Source: Cyanophora paradoxa (taxonomy: Eukaryota; Glaucocystophyceae; Cyanophorales; Cyanophoraceae). From it: 64,000 nt of DNA. The stretch lies in the NCBI GenBank assembly GCA_004431415.1, contig QPMI01000011.1:1-64000 (forward strand), read 5' to 3'. Shown one piece after another: positions 48,812 through 60,408 of the stretch (the stretch's first letter is position 1; the number at the start of each line of letters is the position of its first letter). The position numbers and the translations under genes were made by a program. The notes under the pieces were generated by a model, which saw only the letters and a list, made by a program, of their open reading frames with translations, did no database searches and was not told where the DNA came from.

Positions 48812-51800
48812 ATGAAAGGCTTCAAAGGTGCGTCCCTGATGAGCTGACGTGGCACGATGCAGCGGCGACTTTGTCCGATGAGCATGCGCCAAGTCCGACT
48901 GTCGGACGCACGCAGACAAGCTGGCCAAATTGAAAGAGGACTTGGCCCACAAGGACAAGCCGACAGCATTGCCTTCGCGCGAACGTGTGCGTGTCTCGCG
49001 CCTCGCCGCGCTTCCCGGCTCCTGCGCTCATACGCATTCGTCCGCCAAGCAGCAGACCCATGAGGACGCGAGTCCGGTGCGCCATTCCATGGTTGTGCTG
49101 GCAGGAACTCGCCGCTCGTTTCCGCTGCCGGTTCCCGACAGCCCGCCGCTCAGGGTCGGTTGCATGCGGGTGCCGAGCTGGACCTCACGGAGCGGGAGCT
49201 GCGCGAGCAGCGCGAGAAGTCTCTACTGCAAGCTGTAGAGCTCCTGCAGCAACAAGTCCGCGCTCCGGGCCGCCGAATCAAATCCGCTCGTTGAACCGCC
49301 GCGCTCCGCTTCGCTTGCAGGTGAAGGAGAAGGACATGCTTCTCGCGAACATCAAAACGAGCGCAAAGTCGCGCATCGGGGAGCTCCAAGACTCGATGCA
49401 GCAGGGTCGCCGCCTCGAAGACGTTCTGGTGCTCTCCTCGCGCCGCGGGCCGTTGTGCAGTTCGAATGCCGACGCGCCCGGGGCAGGTCGACGCGGAGAC
49501 GAAGGTGTCGAGTATGCTCGAGGAGATCGGGGGCATCCTCCACACGCGCTCGTCCGAACCGGCGAGCCTCGACGACAAGCTGTCGGCGCTGGCGGCGCGC
49601 GTCTCGCAGCTGCAGCACGCGTCGGATGCCGGCAGCGACGTGGGCTTGCACGACGACGCGTCGGTGCGCAGCCGCATCGACCACCTGACGCACCAGAACC
49701 GCGTGCTCGCTGACAAGGCGAGCGGGACTCGCCTGCGCGCGGGCGGCGCCCCGCTCCGCTGACGCCCGCCCTCGCAGGCGCTCGCGCTGCAGAAAGAGAA
49801 CGACGGGCTGCACGCGGCGCTTGCGAAGGCGGCGGGCGCGGCGGAGGCGGCGGCTGCGTCGAACCCCGCAGCGGTCGCCGAGCGGGTCGCCGCGATGGAG
49901 AGCGAGCTGTCCAAGTGCAAGCGGCGGCTGGAGGAGGCCGAGCAGGCGAGCGGCCGCGCCGTGCGCTCCGCCCCGCCGCCGGACTGACGCGGCCGCGGCA
50001 GGGCAAGCGGGACGCTCAGCTAATGATCGCCCAGTTCTCCACGGACCTCGCCGAACGGTGCGGCCCTGCTGCGCTAGGCTCTCGCCGCGGGCCTGAACCC
50101 GCCGCGGTGCACAGGGACAAGACAATTGCAAAGCTGAAGCAGACGGTACAGTACCCGTCCCGATGGAGCCCCGCGCGGCTTAGCCGGCTAGCAGATGAAC
50201 GCCATGGCATCTGGCGCGGGCAACGAGCACTCGGCGGAGCTGGCGCAGCTGCGGGAGGGCCTGAAGGAGGCGAAGCGAGCGGCGGGCGACGCCGCGGCCG
50301 AGGTCCGTGTACCCCCCCCCCCTCGCCTCCCCCTCGCGGGGCCGACCGCCGCGCCAGGCCGCGAGCCTCCGGTCTCGCGTAGCGGAGGCCGAGCGTGAGG
50401 CGGCGGAGAAGGTCCACCTCCTCCAGGAGAAGGTGGGCCGATCCCACCCCCGCCCCGCGCCCTGCGAGCCGCGTCCGACGCGGCGCGATGCGCGCACGCG
50501 CAGCTGAAGGCCGCGGAGGCCGCGGCGGCGGCCGCCGGATCGCGGGCGGCGCCGGCGACAGCGGCGGCGAGCGATACGGAGGCGGCGGAGCTGCGCGCGC
50601 GGGTGGCTGAGCTGGAGCAGGCCGTCGCTGAGGTAAACAAGGCGGCAGACGCGCGGGCGCGCGAGCTCGCGGAGAAGCTCCGCGCGGCGGAGGCGGCACG
50701 GGAGGCGGCGGAGGCGGAGGCGCGCCGCGCGGCCGCCGAGGCCGCCGAGGCGCAGGGGGCTGTCGTCGCCGCAGCGGCGGCCGCCGCCGCGCGGCCTCCG
50801 GTCGACGAGGCTCACCTGAAGCGGGAGGAGGAGCTCATCGGACAGCTGGCGGAGGCCCGGCGCGAGGCCGAGGCTGCTAAGACCGTGCGCGGCCTGTTTC
50901 CCGGGGTACAGCCTCTTCCTCACGCCCCGCAGGAGTCCGGGACGCTTCGGGCGCAGGCGGAGGAGGCGATCGCGAAGCTAAAGGTTCGCTCTGGGGTACG
51001 GGTACGGCGCCGTTCGTTCGGCCGACGGGGGCACGCAGGCCCAGGCGAAGGAGGCGCTTACCAAGGCCCGCGGGGAGGCGGCGGCGGCGAAGGAAGAGGC
51101 GGAGGCGCTGCGGGGCGGGTGGAGGAGCGGGCGGCGCGGCTCGCGGCGCTCGGCGTGGAGCTCGGCGCCGCCGAGGGCCGCGCCCACGACGCCGACGAGC
51201 GCGCCGCCCGCGCCGAGGAGGCCCTCGCACGGGCCGAGGAGGCGGCGGCGGCGCTGCGGGCCGAGGCGGAGGCCGGGCGGGCGGCGGCGGCGCAGCTGGA
51301 GCAGCTGAAGACAGCGGCCAAGGCGAAGATCGTGGAGCTGACGGGCCAGGTGCAGGCGCTGCAGCAGTCGCTGGCCGACGCGGAGGGGCGGGCGGCGGCG
51401 GCGGCGGCCGGCGGCGACACGGCGGCGGCGGCGGCGGCGGCGGCGGAGGCGCAGCAGCTGCGGGAGCGGGCGGCGGGGCTGGAGGCGGCGGCGGCGGCGG
51501 GGGCGGCGGAGTGCGAGCGGCTGCGGGCGGAGGTGGCGGGCCTGGAGGGGCGGCTGCGGGAGGCGGCGGAGGCGGGGGAGGTGCGGAGCCGCGGGGCCGA
51601 CGAGGCGATCGCTGCGGTGGCGGAGGCGCGCGCCGAGTGCGACGCGCTGCGGGAGCGGGTGCGTTGCTTCTTTTCTGCCGGCGCCCGCCCCTCCGCTTCG
51701 CTCCGCTCAGCCGCTGCGCAGGCGGCCGCATTGGAAGCCTCTCTGGAGGAGTCGAGCGGCCTGAACCGCGCAGGAGTGGAAAAGGCGCGGGCCTGCGCTT

Positions 51801-54800
51801 GCTTTCGTCGGCGCGGGCCGCGTGCTCAGCGGGTGGGGCGCCGCAGGCCGCGCAGCTCGAGGCGGCACTCGCGTCCCTACAAGAGCAGCAGCGCGCTGCC
51901 GTGGAGCGGGTTCGTGAGAGGCGCCGGCCGCCCCTTCCCGTCCGAATCTCGGTCCGATCGCCGGCCCGCAGGCCGCGGCGCTGGAGGCGGACCTGGCCGC
52001 GGCACGGGAGGAGGCCGTGCGCCTTCAGTCCTCGGCGGCCTCTTCTGAGGCCGAGCGGGGCGCACTAGCCGCACAGGCGGGCCCCCCCCCCCCCCCCCGC
52101 GCCCCCCCCCCCCCGCCCCCCCCCCCCCCCCCCCGCCCTCTCGCCGCCTCTCCCGCCGCCTCTGACGGGCGTGCGCGCGCGCGTGCAGCTCGAAGCCGCG
52201 GCGGAGAGGGAACAGGCCGCCGAGCGGCGCGCCGCGGAGCTCGAGGCCCAAAGCGAACGCCTGGCCCGAGAGGTGCGCCGATCCGATCCGGCCGATCCGA
52301 GCCGAGCCGAGCACGCGCCGACGATTTTTGCAGGCCGCGGCGCTCGCGTCCAAGGTGCGAGAGCTAGAGTCGGCAGCCTCGGAGCAGGGCGGCGCGGCGG
52401 CGGAGGCGGCGGCGCTGGCCAGCGAACGGGCCCGCGTGCTCGCCGAGAAGGAGGAGGCCCTGGCGGAGGCGCAGGCCGAGGCGCGCCGGGAGCGCGCGGC
52501 GCGGGAGGAGGTGCGCCGCCCGCCTTGCCTCGCCGTGCCGCTAGGCCGGCCCTAACTTCTCGCTCGTCGTCCGCAGGCGGAGGCGCGGGCCGCGGCCGAG
52601 CGCGAGGTGAAGGAGGAAGCCGAGGCACGCGCGGCGGCGGCGGAGCGCCAGAGCGAAGAAGCGTCCGAGCGCCTCGCGGCGGCCGAGCGCGAGGCGAGCC
52701 GCGCCCTCGCGCCGCCCTCGATTCCGCTCCGCCGATGCGCCGCTCAGGTGGCGTCGCTGCGCGAGGCGGAGGCGGAGGCGCGGAGGCTCGCGGAGGAGGC
52801 CCGGGCCGCGGTGCGGCGTACCCCCCTCTCCTCTCCGCGCGTACCCCTCAATCGTGGCGGCAGGCCGCGTCGCGCGAGGCGGAGGGCGGGCAGGAGACCG
52901 AAGCGCTCCGGAAACAGGCGCGCCCTCCGCCCTTGATCGGGCGCGAGCCGCGCAGCGGGCGCTGAGGCGGCCGACAGGTCCAGGAGCTTAGCGCCAAGGT
53001 GCAGCTGGCGAAGGAGAAGCTGCAGAACGCGAAGCAGCTGGTGGAGCAGAGCAAGGCGGAGGCAGCGGCGGCGCGGGAGGAGGCGGAGGCGCTGCGGGGG
53101 CGGGTGGAGGAGCGGGCGGCGCGGCTCGCGGCGCTGGGCGTGGAGCTCGGCGCCGCCGAGGGCCGCGCCCACGACGCCGACGAACGCGCCGCCCGCGCCG
53201 AGGAGGCCCTCGCACGGGCCGAGGAGGCGGCGGCGGCGCTGCGGGCCGAGGCGGAGGCCGGGCGGGCGGCGGCGGCGCAGCTGGAGCAGCTCAAGACGGC
53301 GGCCAAGGCGAAGATCGTTGAGCTTACGGGCCAGGTGCAGGCGCTACAGCAGTCGCTCGCCGACGCGGAGGGGCGGGCGGCGGCGGCGGCGGCCGGCGGC
53401 GACACGGCGGCGGAGGCGGCGGCGGCGGAGGCGCAGCAGCTGCGGGAGCGGGCGGCGGGGCTGGAGGCAGCTGCGGCGGCGGGTGCGGCGGAGTGCGAGC
53501 GGCTGCGGGCGGAGGTGGCGGGGCTGGAGGGGCGGCTGCGGGAGGCAGCGGAGGCGGGGGAGGTGCGGAGCCGCGGGGCCGACGAGGCGATCGCTGCGGT
53601 GGCGGAGGCGCGCGCCGAGTGCGACGCGCTGCAAGAACGGGTGCGGGCCATCCTCTTCTGTGGTCGCCGCTCGCTCACGCCGCGCAGGCCGAGGCGGCCG
53701 AGGCGCAGCTGCGGCAAGCAGCGGAGCGGGTGCGGGCGCTGGAGCAGGCCGTCGAGGCGGAGCGGGGCCGGGCCAGCGAGGCGGGCGAGGCTGCCGTGCT
53801 GCTGGAGCAGGCCCGGGCGGAATGCGAGGCGCTGCGCGAGCGGGTGAGCCCTCCGACGACGATGCCCGCCGCTCTCTCTGTGCTGACGCTGCGGCCGCTG
53901 CAGGTGGCGGTGCTGGAGGAGGCGCATGCAGAGGCGGCACGGGCGCTGGCGGCCCGAGAGGCGGCAGAGCAGCACGTGCGCGCCCAGTCCGTCCTCAATG
54001 GGTTTCCCCCGGTCCTGACCCGCCTTCCTCTTCGATTAGGGCGTGCGGGAGGCGCGGGCGGAAGCCGACCGGTGGCGGGCCGAGGCGCGCGCACGCGCCG
54101 CCCCCCATCCTCGCCCCACCCGGCCCCGCTTAGGCGGCCCCGGCAGGCGGAGCGGCAGGAGCGGCGGGCGGAGGCGGCGGAGGCGGCGGCGGGCGCGGGG
54201 GGCGAGGCGGCGTCTCGGGGGGCGCTGGAGCTGGAGCGGGCGCGGGCCGAGTGCGAGTCCCTCCGGCAGCGCGCCGAGGCCGCCGAGGAGGAGGTGCCCG
54301 CGCATGCGCCGCCCCGCCCCCAACGACCGAAGAGCGAACGACGCACACATAGAAAGTAGAAACCGCAACTCATAGACCTGAACCTACATCGAAACTAGAA
54401 CCGCAACTCATAGACTTGAACCCCGGATAACTTGATTACGAACCGGATCCACGCCAACTATACTACACACTAACTGGGAGCGAACGATACATAAATAGAA
54501 ACCAGAAATCATGAACCGGATCCTATGAAGCAAAACAACTGCCTAGAGTTTTTTGTTGTTAGGCCTTCTCAGCTAACTGGGGCGGGGCCAGGCGCGGGGG
54601 CAGCACCGGGAGCTGATGGAGGCGCGCGCCAACTTTGGGGAGGCGGAGGAGGAGGCCGAGCGCCGCGGCGCCGCCGCCGCCGCCGAGGACCTACAGCGCG
54701 TGCGCCGAAAACTTTCGATCCCGATGCAGAGGCTCTCCTAGCCCTTAGTTCTCCCTCTGACCCGCGGGCCGACACAAGCTATCCGTAATCTAAGCCAGCC

Positions 54801-57800
54801 TTAAAACGCCCATGCCCCCCCCTTCCCCCCCCCCCCACCCCTGATCCCGGGGGTACGCAGGCGGTGGGGGAGCTCTCGGCGCTGCGCGAGGAGGCGGCCG
54901 GCCTCCGCTTCGACCTCCAGGGCCAGGCCCGCCCCGCCCCGCCCCGCCCCGCCCCGCCGACCGCCAGGCTCGGGGCCAGATAAACATAACCGAACATATC
55001 CGACTGATACCTAGACCGCCCCACCCCGCCCCGCCCCGCCCCTCCCCGCCCCGCCTCCTCCCCGCCCCGCCCCGCCCCGCCCCGCCCCACCGTGCTGGCT
55101 GACGGGCGGGGCGGGCAGCGGCACCGGGCGGAGCAGCTGGAGGCGGCCCTGGCGGGGCGCGAGCGCGAGGCCGAGGAGGTCCACCGCGCCCGCGAGGTCT
55201 GCCCGCCCGGGGCTCGGGCTTCAGAGGGGCGAAAGGAGGGCGCTGGGGGGCGGGCGCTGGGGGGGGGCTCAAGGCTTGTATTTATATTCCGGTATAGGCC
55301 GGGATAGGAGGCCTTTCCTATCCCGCGCATCTTAAGGAGGCGCATCATGCGCGGGATAAGGCTTAAGGGGGGCTCAAGGCGGGATTTGGACCCAGCAAAG
55401 ATAGTATCGCTAGCTCTTCTCTGACGGGGCGGGGGGCGGCAGGCGGAGGCGGAGGCGATCCGGCGCCTCTCCGCCGAGCTCGAGGCCCGCCGCCGCCAGG
55501 TCCCACCCCCCACCCACCCCACCCCCGCCCCCGCCCCCGCCCCTGGCAACGAGACCGATTTCCGAGCCGGCGCCGGCGCTTCTCACTCTGGATCGGGGCA
55601 GGTCGAGGAGGAGGCGGCGCGGGCGGGGCGCCTGGAGCGCGAGCTCGAGGCCGCCCGCTCCGAGGCCGTGCGCCTAAAAATAACTCGACCTCCCGTCTAA
55701 AAATAACTCGACGCCCTCCCTCTCTCGCCCGGGCAGGGCGCGCGGGCGCGGGAGGCTGCGTCCCCCTCGGGCCTGGAGTCCCAGGTCTCCGCTCTCAACG
55801 CCGAGGTGCGCCCAGGGCTGCAGTTGTAGAGCCTGTCGACTAACTGAATCTAGCTTAAACTTCGGGCCTTCTCTTCTAACTAAGGACCTTTAAACCGAAG
55901 AGATCCTATAGAAGCTGTCGACTAACCGAAGAGATCCTTCACCTCGCTTATGATTTATCTAGCTTAAACTTAGGACCTGTTCTTCTTCTCACTAAGGACC
56001 CTGTGAACGTTTTGTGTGTCAGGTGCGGAGGCTCTTGGAGGCTCTGGAGCGCGCGGAGGCCGAGGCGGAGTCCGCCCGGCGGGAGCGGGCGCGCCCCTTT
56101 AAATTTCTCCCGCTTCACATTTCAACATTAAATTTGATCTGATGGCGCGGGGCCCGCAGGAGGTGGCGGCGGCGGAGGCGGCGCGGGAGTTCGGGCCGCT
56201 TCGGGAGCGGGTGCGCAGGGCGGCCATTCTCCTTTTCATTTGAAGGCTTTAGGCTTCGCCGCCCGCGCCGGCGCTCGCGGCAGTCCTAGCTCCTCGATCT
56301 GAGCCGCCGCCCCTCACATAAGCCGCGGCCAAACGGGCCTCTGACGTCGTCCGACCGGCCACCGCCGCCTCTAAGCGGGCCGCCGCCTGGATCCTCGATC
56401 TGCCAAGCGGGCCGCCGCCTAGATCCTCGATCCTCGATCTAAGCCGCTCAGCGCCTCTGACCTCTGACCGCCCGGTACCCCGGGGCGCAGGCGGAGCGTG
56501 CGACGGCGCTGGCGCAGCAGCTCCAGCTCCTCAAGACCGCCGTGCGCTCGGAGCTCTTTCCCGGGGCCGGCTGGGGCGGGCCGGGGCGGGGCGGGCCCAG
56601 GAGGAAGCGCGGAGCGGCGCCGAGAGCCTAGAAGAAGGCACCGAAAACCTACTGTAGCTGGCAGCCTAGAAGAAGATGCGCAGGAAAAGAAGGCTGACGC
56701 GGGAGGGGCCCCGGCGCGCAGGCGGCCGACCACGAGCACACCATCGCCCGCCTCCAGCAGGTGAGGCCGCCGCCGGCTTTGGGCGCCCCGTGGGGGGCGA
56801 GCCGCACGTGCGGGCGGAGCCTCCCCGTCCTTTCGCCCTTTCGCCCGGGGGAGCGAGGGCGCCGCCGGCTCCCTCCTTTCCTCCCCTCAAGCCCCGCTCT
56901 GGGCGCCCTTAATTCCCCCGCGCAGACGCAGGCGTCCCTCTCCCACCGCGAGCGCGAGAACGCCGAGCTCCAGGTCCGCCGTCTATTTATATCCCCATCA
57001 GGAGCACGCGATATTTTCGATGAAGCCATAACATCTTCTTCTGTTAGGAGCCTATCTAGGATATATTGTGAGAGATCTAGGCCCCACCTTCTATAACATC
57101 TTCTGTAGTGTGAGAGATCTAGGCCCCACCTCCCCATCAGGAACACGCGATAGCGACCAAGCTCTAGCCTCCTCTTCTGCTCGGGGCCGGCCATATATAA
57201 GCTCTTCTTCTGTTAGGAGCCTATAGTTTGTAATCAGAGGGAGAAGCTAGCTAAAGATTTAGCTTGAAGGGTCGGGTCTCGCGGGCGCCGTTGGGCTCCG
57301 GGTCCCTCCTGAGCCCGCCCCCTCCCTCGGCGCAGGAGCGGGCGGGGCAGCTGCAGAGGGCGGCGGAGGAGGCGCAGGCGCAGGCCGCCAGGCTCCAGGT
57401 CCGCCCGGCCCGGCCCCGCCCCCGCGCCCTCCTCCCGCCCCTCCTCTCCCGCCGGCCGAGCCCCTCCCGCACTCCCGCACACCTCCCCCGCCCTCCGCCC
57501 TCCGCACACCTCCCCCGCCCCCTCTACCCTCCCCTCGCCCCGGTTTTCTTCTCCCCGCTAACTTCTCCGGCCGGGCGCTCCCGCCCCTCCTCCTCCTCCT
57601 CCTCCCCCCCCGCCGCGAGCCGAGCCCCCCCCGCCCTCCCGCTGCGCAGGAGCGCTTCGCCGCATGGGCGGCCATCGGCGACCCGTCGCAGCTCCAGGCG
57701 AGCCCGCCCCCCGCCCCGCCCCGCCCCGCCCCGCCCTAGACAGAGGAAGATAGCTCTAGATGACATGATTACTAGACCGCCAGGGGCCCAGCGCGCCCCG

Positions 57801-59138
57801 CCCAGCCCGCCCCGCCCGCCCCACGCCCCGCCCCGCCCCGCCCCACGCCCGCCCGCCTCCCACCCCTGCACTCACGCAAGCTTTGAGCCCCTGACCCTAG
57901 CTGTAGGCTAGCCCCAGCTCACCGAGCCCGGCCGGCCCCCTCCTCCTCCTCCGGCCTCTGTACCCCCCTCTGAACCCTGTACCCCAGGCGGAGCTGGAGG
58001 CGGCGAGCCAGAACCTGGCGGTCCGCGAGGACGAGATCCGCCGCCTCAAGGGGGTACGTACTGAATTCTTCCTTCCCTACCCTTCCTTCCCCCCCCCCCC
58101 CCCCCCCCCCCCCTTCCCGCACCCAACCAATGAATGCGCCCGCCCCGGGCCGGTCCCGCTCCGGGCCCGTTCCGCTATCGCGCTTTTTGTGCTAGGGCCT
58201 TCCCCTTCCTTCCCCTTCCGGGGCCGGTCCCGCCCCGGGCCCGTTCTTGTGTCAGCGGCCTCAGCTCCGTCGGCTTACGCTTCGCGCGCGCGCGCAGGCG
58301 CTGCACCAAGCGGAGGCGAAGGCAGCCGGCGGCGCGGTGCGCTTCCCCTCCGAGCCCCTAGGCTCCCCCTCCCGCTCCCGTCCCCGCCCCTGCGCCCGCG
58401 ACCGCGGGTGGCCGAGTCTGTTTGAATTTTCGCCGCAGTCTAGATCTATACCAGGCTGAGGCTGACCCGCCCTGTCTCTTAAATAGATCTCTTAGATTCC
58501 GCTTTCTAGACTCTGTGATCTCAGATCTCCCTTAAAGGCCGCGGGGGGCCGAGCCTGCTTGAATTCTCGGCGCAGGCGGGGGACGTGGATCGCCTGAAGG
58601 CGGAGGTCGCGAAGCTCAAGGAGGAGAACGAGGCGAGCCCGCCGCGCCGCGCCGCGCCCGCTTCCAAGCTCTAGATCTCTTACATTCCGCTGTTATTAAA
58701 TCCGGAGGATGCAAGCCTGTGGCTGAGCTCGAGGCTCACTCGAGCCTTGTTTCCAAGCTCTAGATCTCTTATAAAAATTACATTCCGCTGTCTAGACTCT
58801 GATCTAAGATCCCTTAAAATCCCGCTGTTAAAATCCCTTAGATCGCCTGAAGGCGGAGGTCGCGAAGCTCAGGGAGGAGAACGAGGCGAGCGCGCCGCGC
58901 CGCGCCCGTTTTTACGCTCTAGGCTTTGATCTCAGATCTCTTAAATTCCGCTGTTATCAATTCCGCTGTCCAGGCTCTGATCTCAGATTCGACGGCTAGA
59001 TCTAGCTATAGATCTCTTTAATTCTGCCGTTCTCAGAGTCTCGAGGCTGACCGGCCCCTTGCTCTGCGCCGGCAGATGATCGGGGTGCTGCTGAGGGAGG
59101 AGCGGAAGCGGTACGCCCTCGCCACGCGGAAGAAGTAG
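48812..59138 (+). CDS. golgin-like long coiled-coil protein
   Basis: Alanine/glutamate-rich coiled-coil protein built from many small exons. The start MKGFK|DKLAKLKEDLAHKDK (exon 1 48,812-48,827, exon 2 from 48,916) resembles the first residues of GRIP-type golgins. Then VKEKDMLLANIKTSAKSRIG (49,321), LAALAARVSQLQHASDAG-type heptads, and exons dominated by EEAEALRGRVEERAARLAALG and LKTAAKAKIVELTGQVQAL. Two long near-identical blocks are noted separately. The 3' exons are short (DRLKAEVAKLKEENE, twice). The last (MIGVLLREERKRYALATRKK) ends at a stop at 59,138. I see no clear GRIP domain, so tethering at the Golgi is a guess from the coiled coil and N-terminus. Copy A appears to have one G too few near 51,116. 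Confidence 0.6.
51082..51664 (+). repeat. coiled-coil block, copy A
   Basis: About 580 bp that recurs nearly unchanged at 53,065-53,646. Both encode EERAARLAALGVELGAAEG through VAEARAECDAL. Copy A has a run of four G near 51,116 where copy B has five, which shifts the frame unless splicing differs. Confidence 0.9.
52081..52137 (+). repeat. poly-C intron tract
   Basis: About 57 bases of almost only C, with a few G, between coiled-coil exons. It works as an extreme polypyrimidine tract and is a likely assembly weak spot. A second run lies at 58,090-58,112. Confidence 0.8.
53065..53646 (+). repeat. coiled-coil block, copy B
   Basis: Near-identical second copy of 51,082-51,664, offset about 1,983 bp. 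Identity holds even at silent positions, so the duplication or a gene-conversion event is recent. Reading frame open throughout. Confidence 0.9.
54357..57260 (+). repeat. intron repeats in the 3' half of the golgin-like gene
   Basis: Several introns hold their own short repeats: GAACCGCAACTCATAGAC twice (54,360-54,420); CTAGCTTAAACTT with ACTAAGGACC twice (55,850-55,995); GATCCTCGATCT words (56,390-56,440); GTGAGAGATCTAGGCCCCACCT and TTCTTCTGTTAGGAGCCTAT twice each (57,035-57,225). Each intron seems to have expanded on its own. Confidence 0.7.
58588..58637 (+). repeat. 50-bp duplicated exon, copy 1
   Basis: Encodes DRLKAEVAKLKEENEA. Repeated at 58,841-58,890 with very few changes. The intron sequence between them (TCTAGATCTCTTA, CCGCTGT) is also partly duplicated. 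Confidence 0.8.
58841..58890 (+). repeat. 50-bp duplicated exon, copy 2
   Basis: Second copy of 58,588-58,637, preceded by CTTAG as acceptor. Adds about one 16-residue coiled-coil stretch. Confidence 0.8.
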
Positions 59139-60408
59139 GGGGGCGGGACGGCGCCCGGCGGCCCCTAGCTAGCTGGTCACGTTCAGAGTATTTGCTGCCA
59201 CAGTGTTGCCTCTGCAGTATTTAGATGCGCTTCGAATCCTGCACCAAACGTCTCTCATTGTGCATTCCGATGCGCATACGCATACGAATTTCCAACCCCC
59301 CATCGGGTTTTCGGCCTTCGCGTAAGCGTCTAGAGGTTGCCCTACAGGCTATCTACAGCCCCTCGGGGCCTGCGGGCTGCAGGCCTGCGGCCCGGCCCTG
59401 CGCATGCTAGATGTGCTTGTAATTGGCCCAGTGGAGCTGGTCTCAGATCTGAGCTGCCAGCTGGCTGCCTGGGAGGCTGGGACTCTGCTGCCAGACTGCT
59501 GGGACTCCCAGCCTGGGAGCCTGCCCCTCACTGTGGGCCTCACATGAGTGCGTGACGGTCCGCGCCAAGTTACCGTACCGGGAAGCATTTGATTGGCCCG
59601 GCTGGGAGCGGCTGGCCGGCTGCTCGGAGCCTCGGATCATGCAGCTTTATGCTCCGCTGCCTCCGCATTAATGATTACCCCTAGCGGGGGGTACCGGCGT
59701 ATCGTCAGGCGTCATGCATATCAACCTCCAACATCATGCATATGCAGCTGCTCCGGAATCCGCGGTCGCCGGGCCGCGCCGCGGCGGCCGGGCCGGGATC
59801 CGCGGCCGGATCCGTGCAGCAGGCTGCCACTGCCTGCCAGCAGCAGCTAGCTAGAGCAGCTAGCACATGCCGCAGTGCAGGTGAAGTTAGCTGGAGAAAC
59901 CGCGTTGAAACTAGTACTATAGCTAGCTGCAGCTTATGGCATGTCACGTCATTATCGAGCGGCGACACGTACGCGCAGTGCCGCAGTGCAAGTGCAACGG
60001 CTTTTGAAATCCCCGGCCGCGGCCGCCGGCCGCGGGCCTTAAAGCTTGCTATTAGCTATAGGCCTCTCAGGTCTAGATTCGGAGCTCCTCTATTCGGAGC
60101 TCGAGCTCCTCGCGAAATCGATCGTCCAAACCTTGCCGCAAATCTGAACTGCAACTGCGGTCTGCGGCGCGGTCGACGTCTGGTGCGGCAGCTGCGGTCT
60201 GGATCAGCCGCAGCGGCGCGGGGCCGGCCGACGCCCCAGCGCAGCACCCGGCCGAGGCGGCGAGGCCGCTGCTGCGGCCGCGGCGCCGGCCGTGCGCGGG
60301 CCGGGGGCCCTTCTATCGGAGTCTCTTAGTTGGCCCCCGGCCCCTGGCCTGTACGAAGCGTGCGGTCGACGTCGCTCAAGCTTGAGCGGCCGTAAGCTTG
60401 CGGGGGCC
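59139..60408. other. intergenic region
   Basis: About 1.27 kb between the golgin-like stop and the next start. It holds CTGGGAGG/CCTCCCAG palindromic words (59,455-59,525), GCTAGCTA and CAGCTAGC words (59,835-59,930) and CGGCCGCGGCCG blocks. No convincing gene. Confidence 0.45.

Noticed and set aside
59080-59138. GRIP domain at the C-terminus of the coiled-coil gene
   Set aside because: The last exon (MIGVLLREERKRYALATRKK) lacks the conserved tyrosine and the length of a GRIP domain, so I call the protein only golgin-like.
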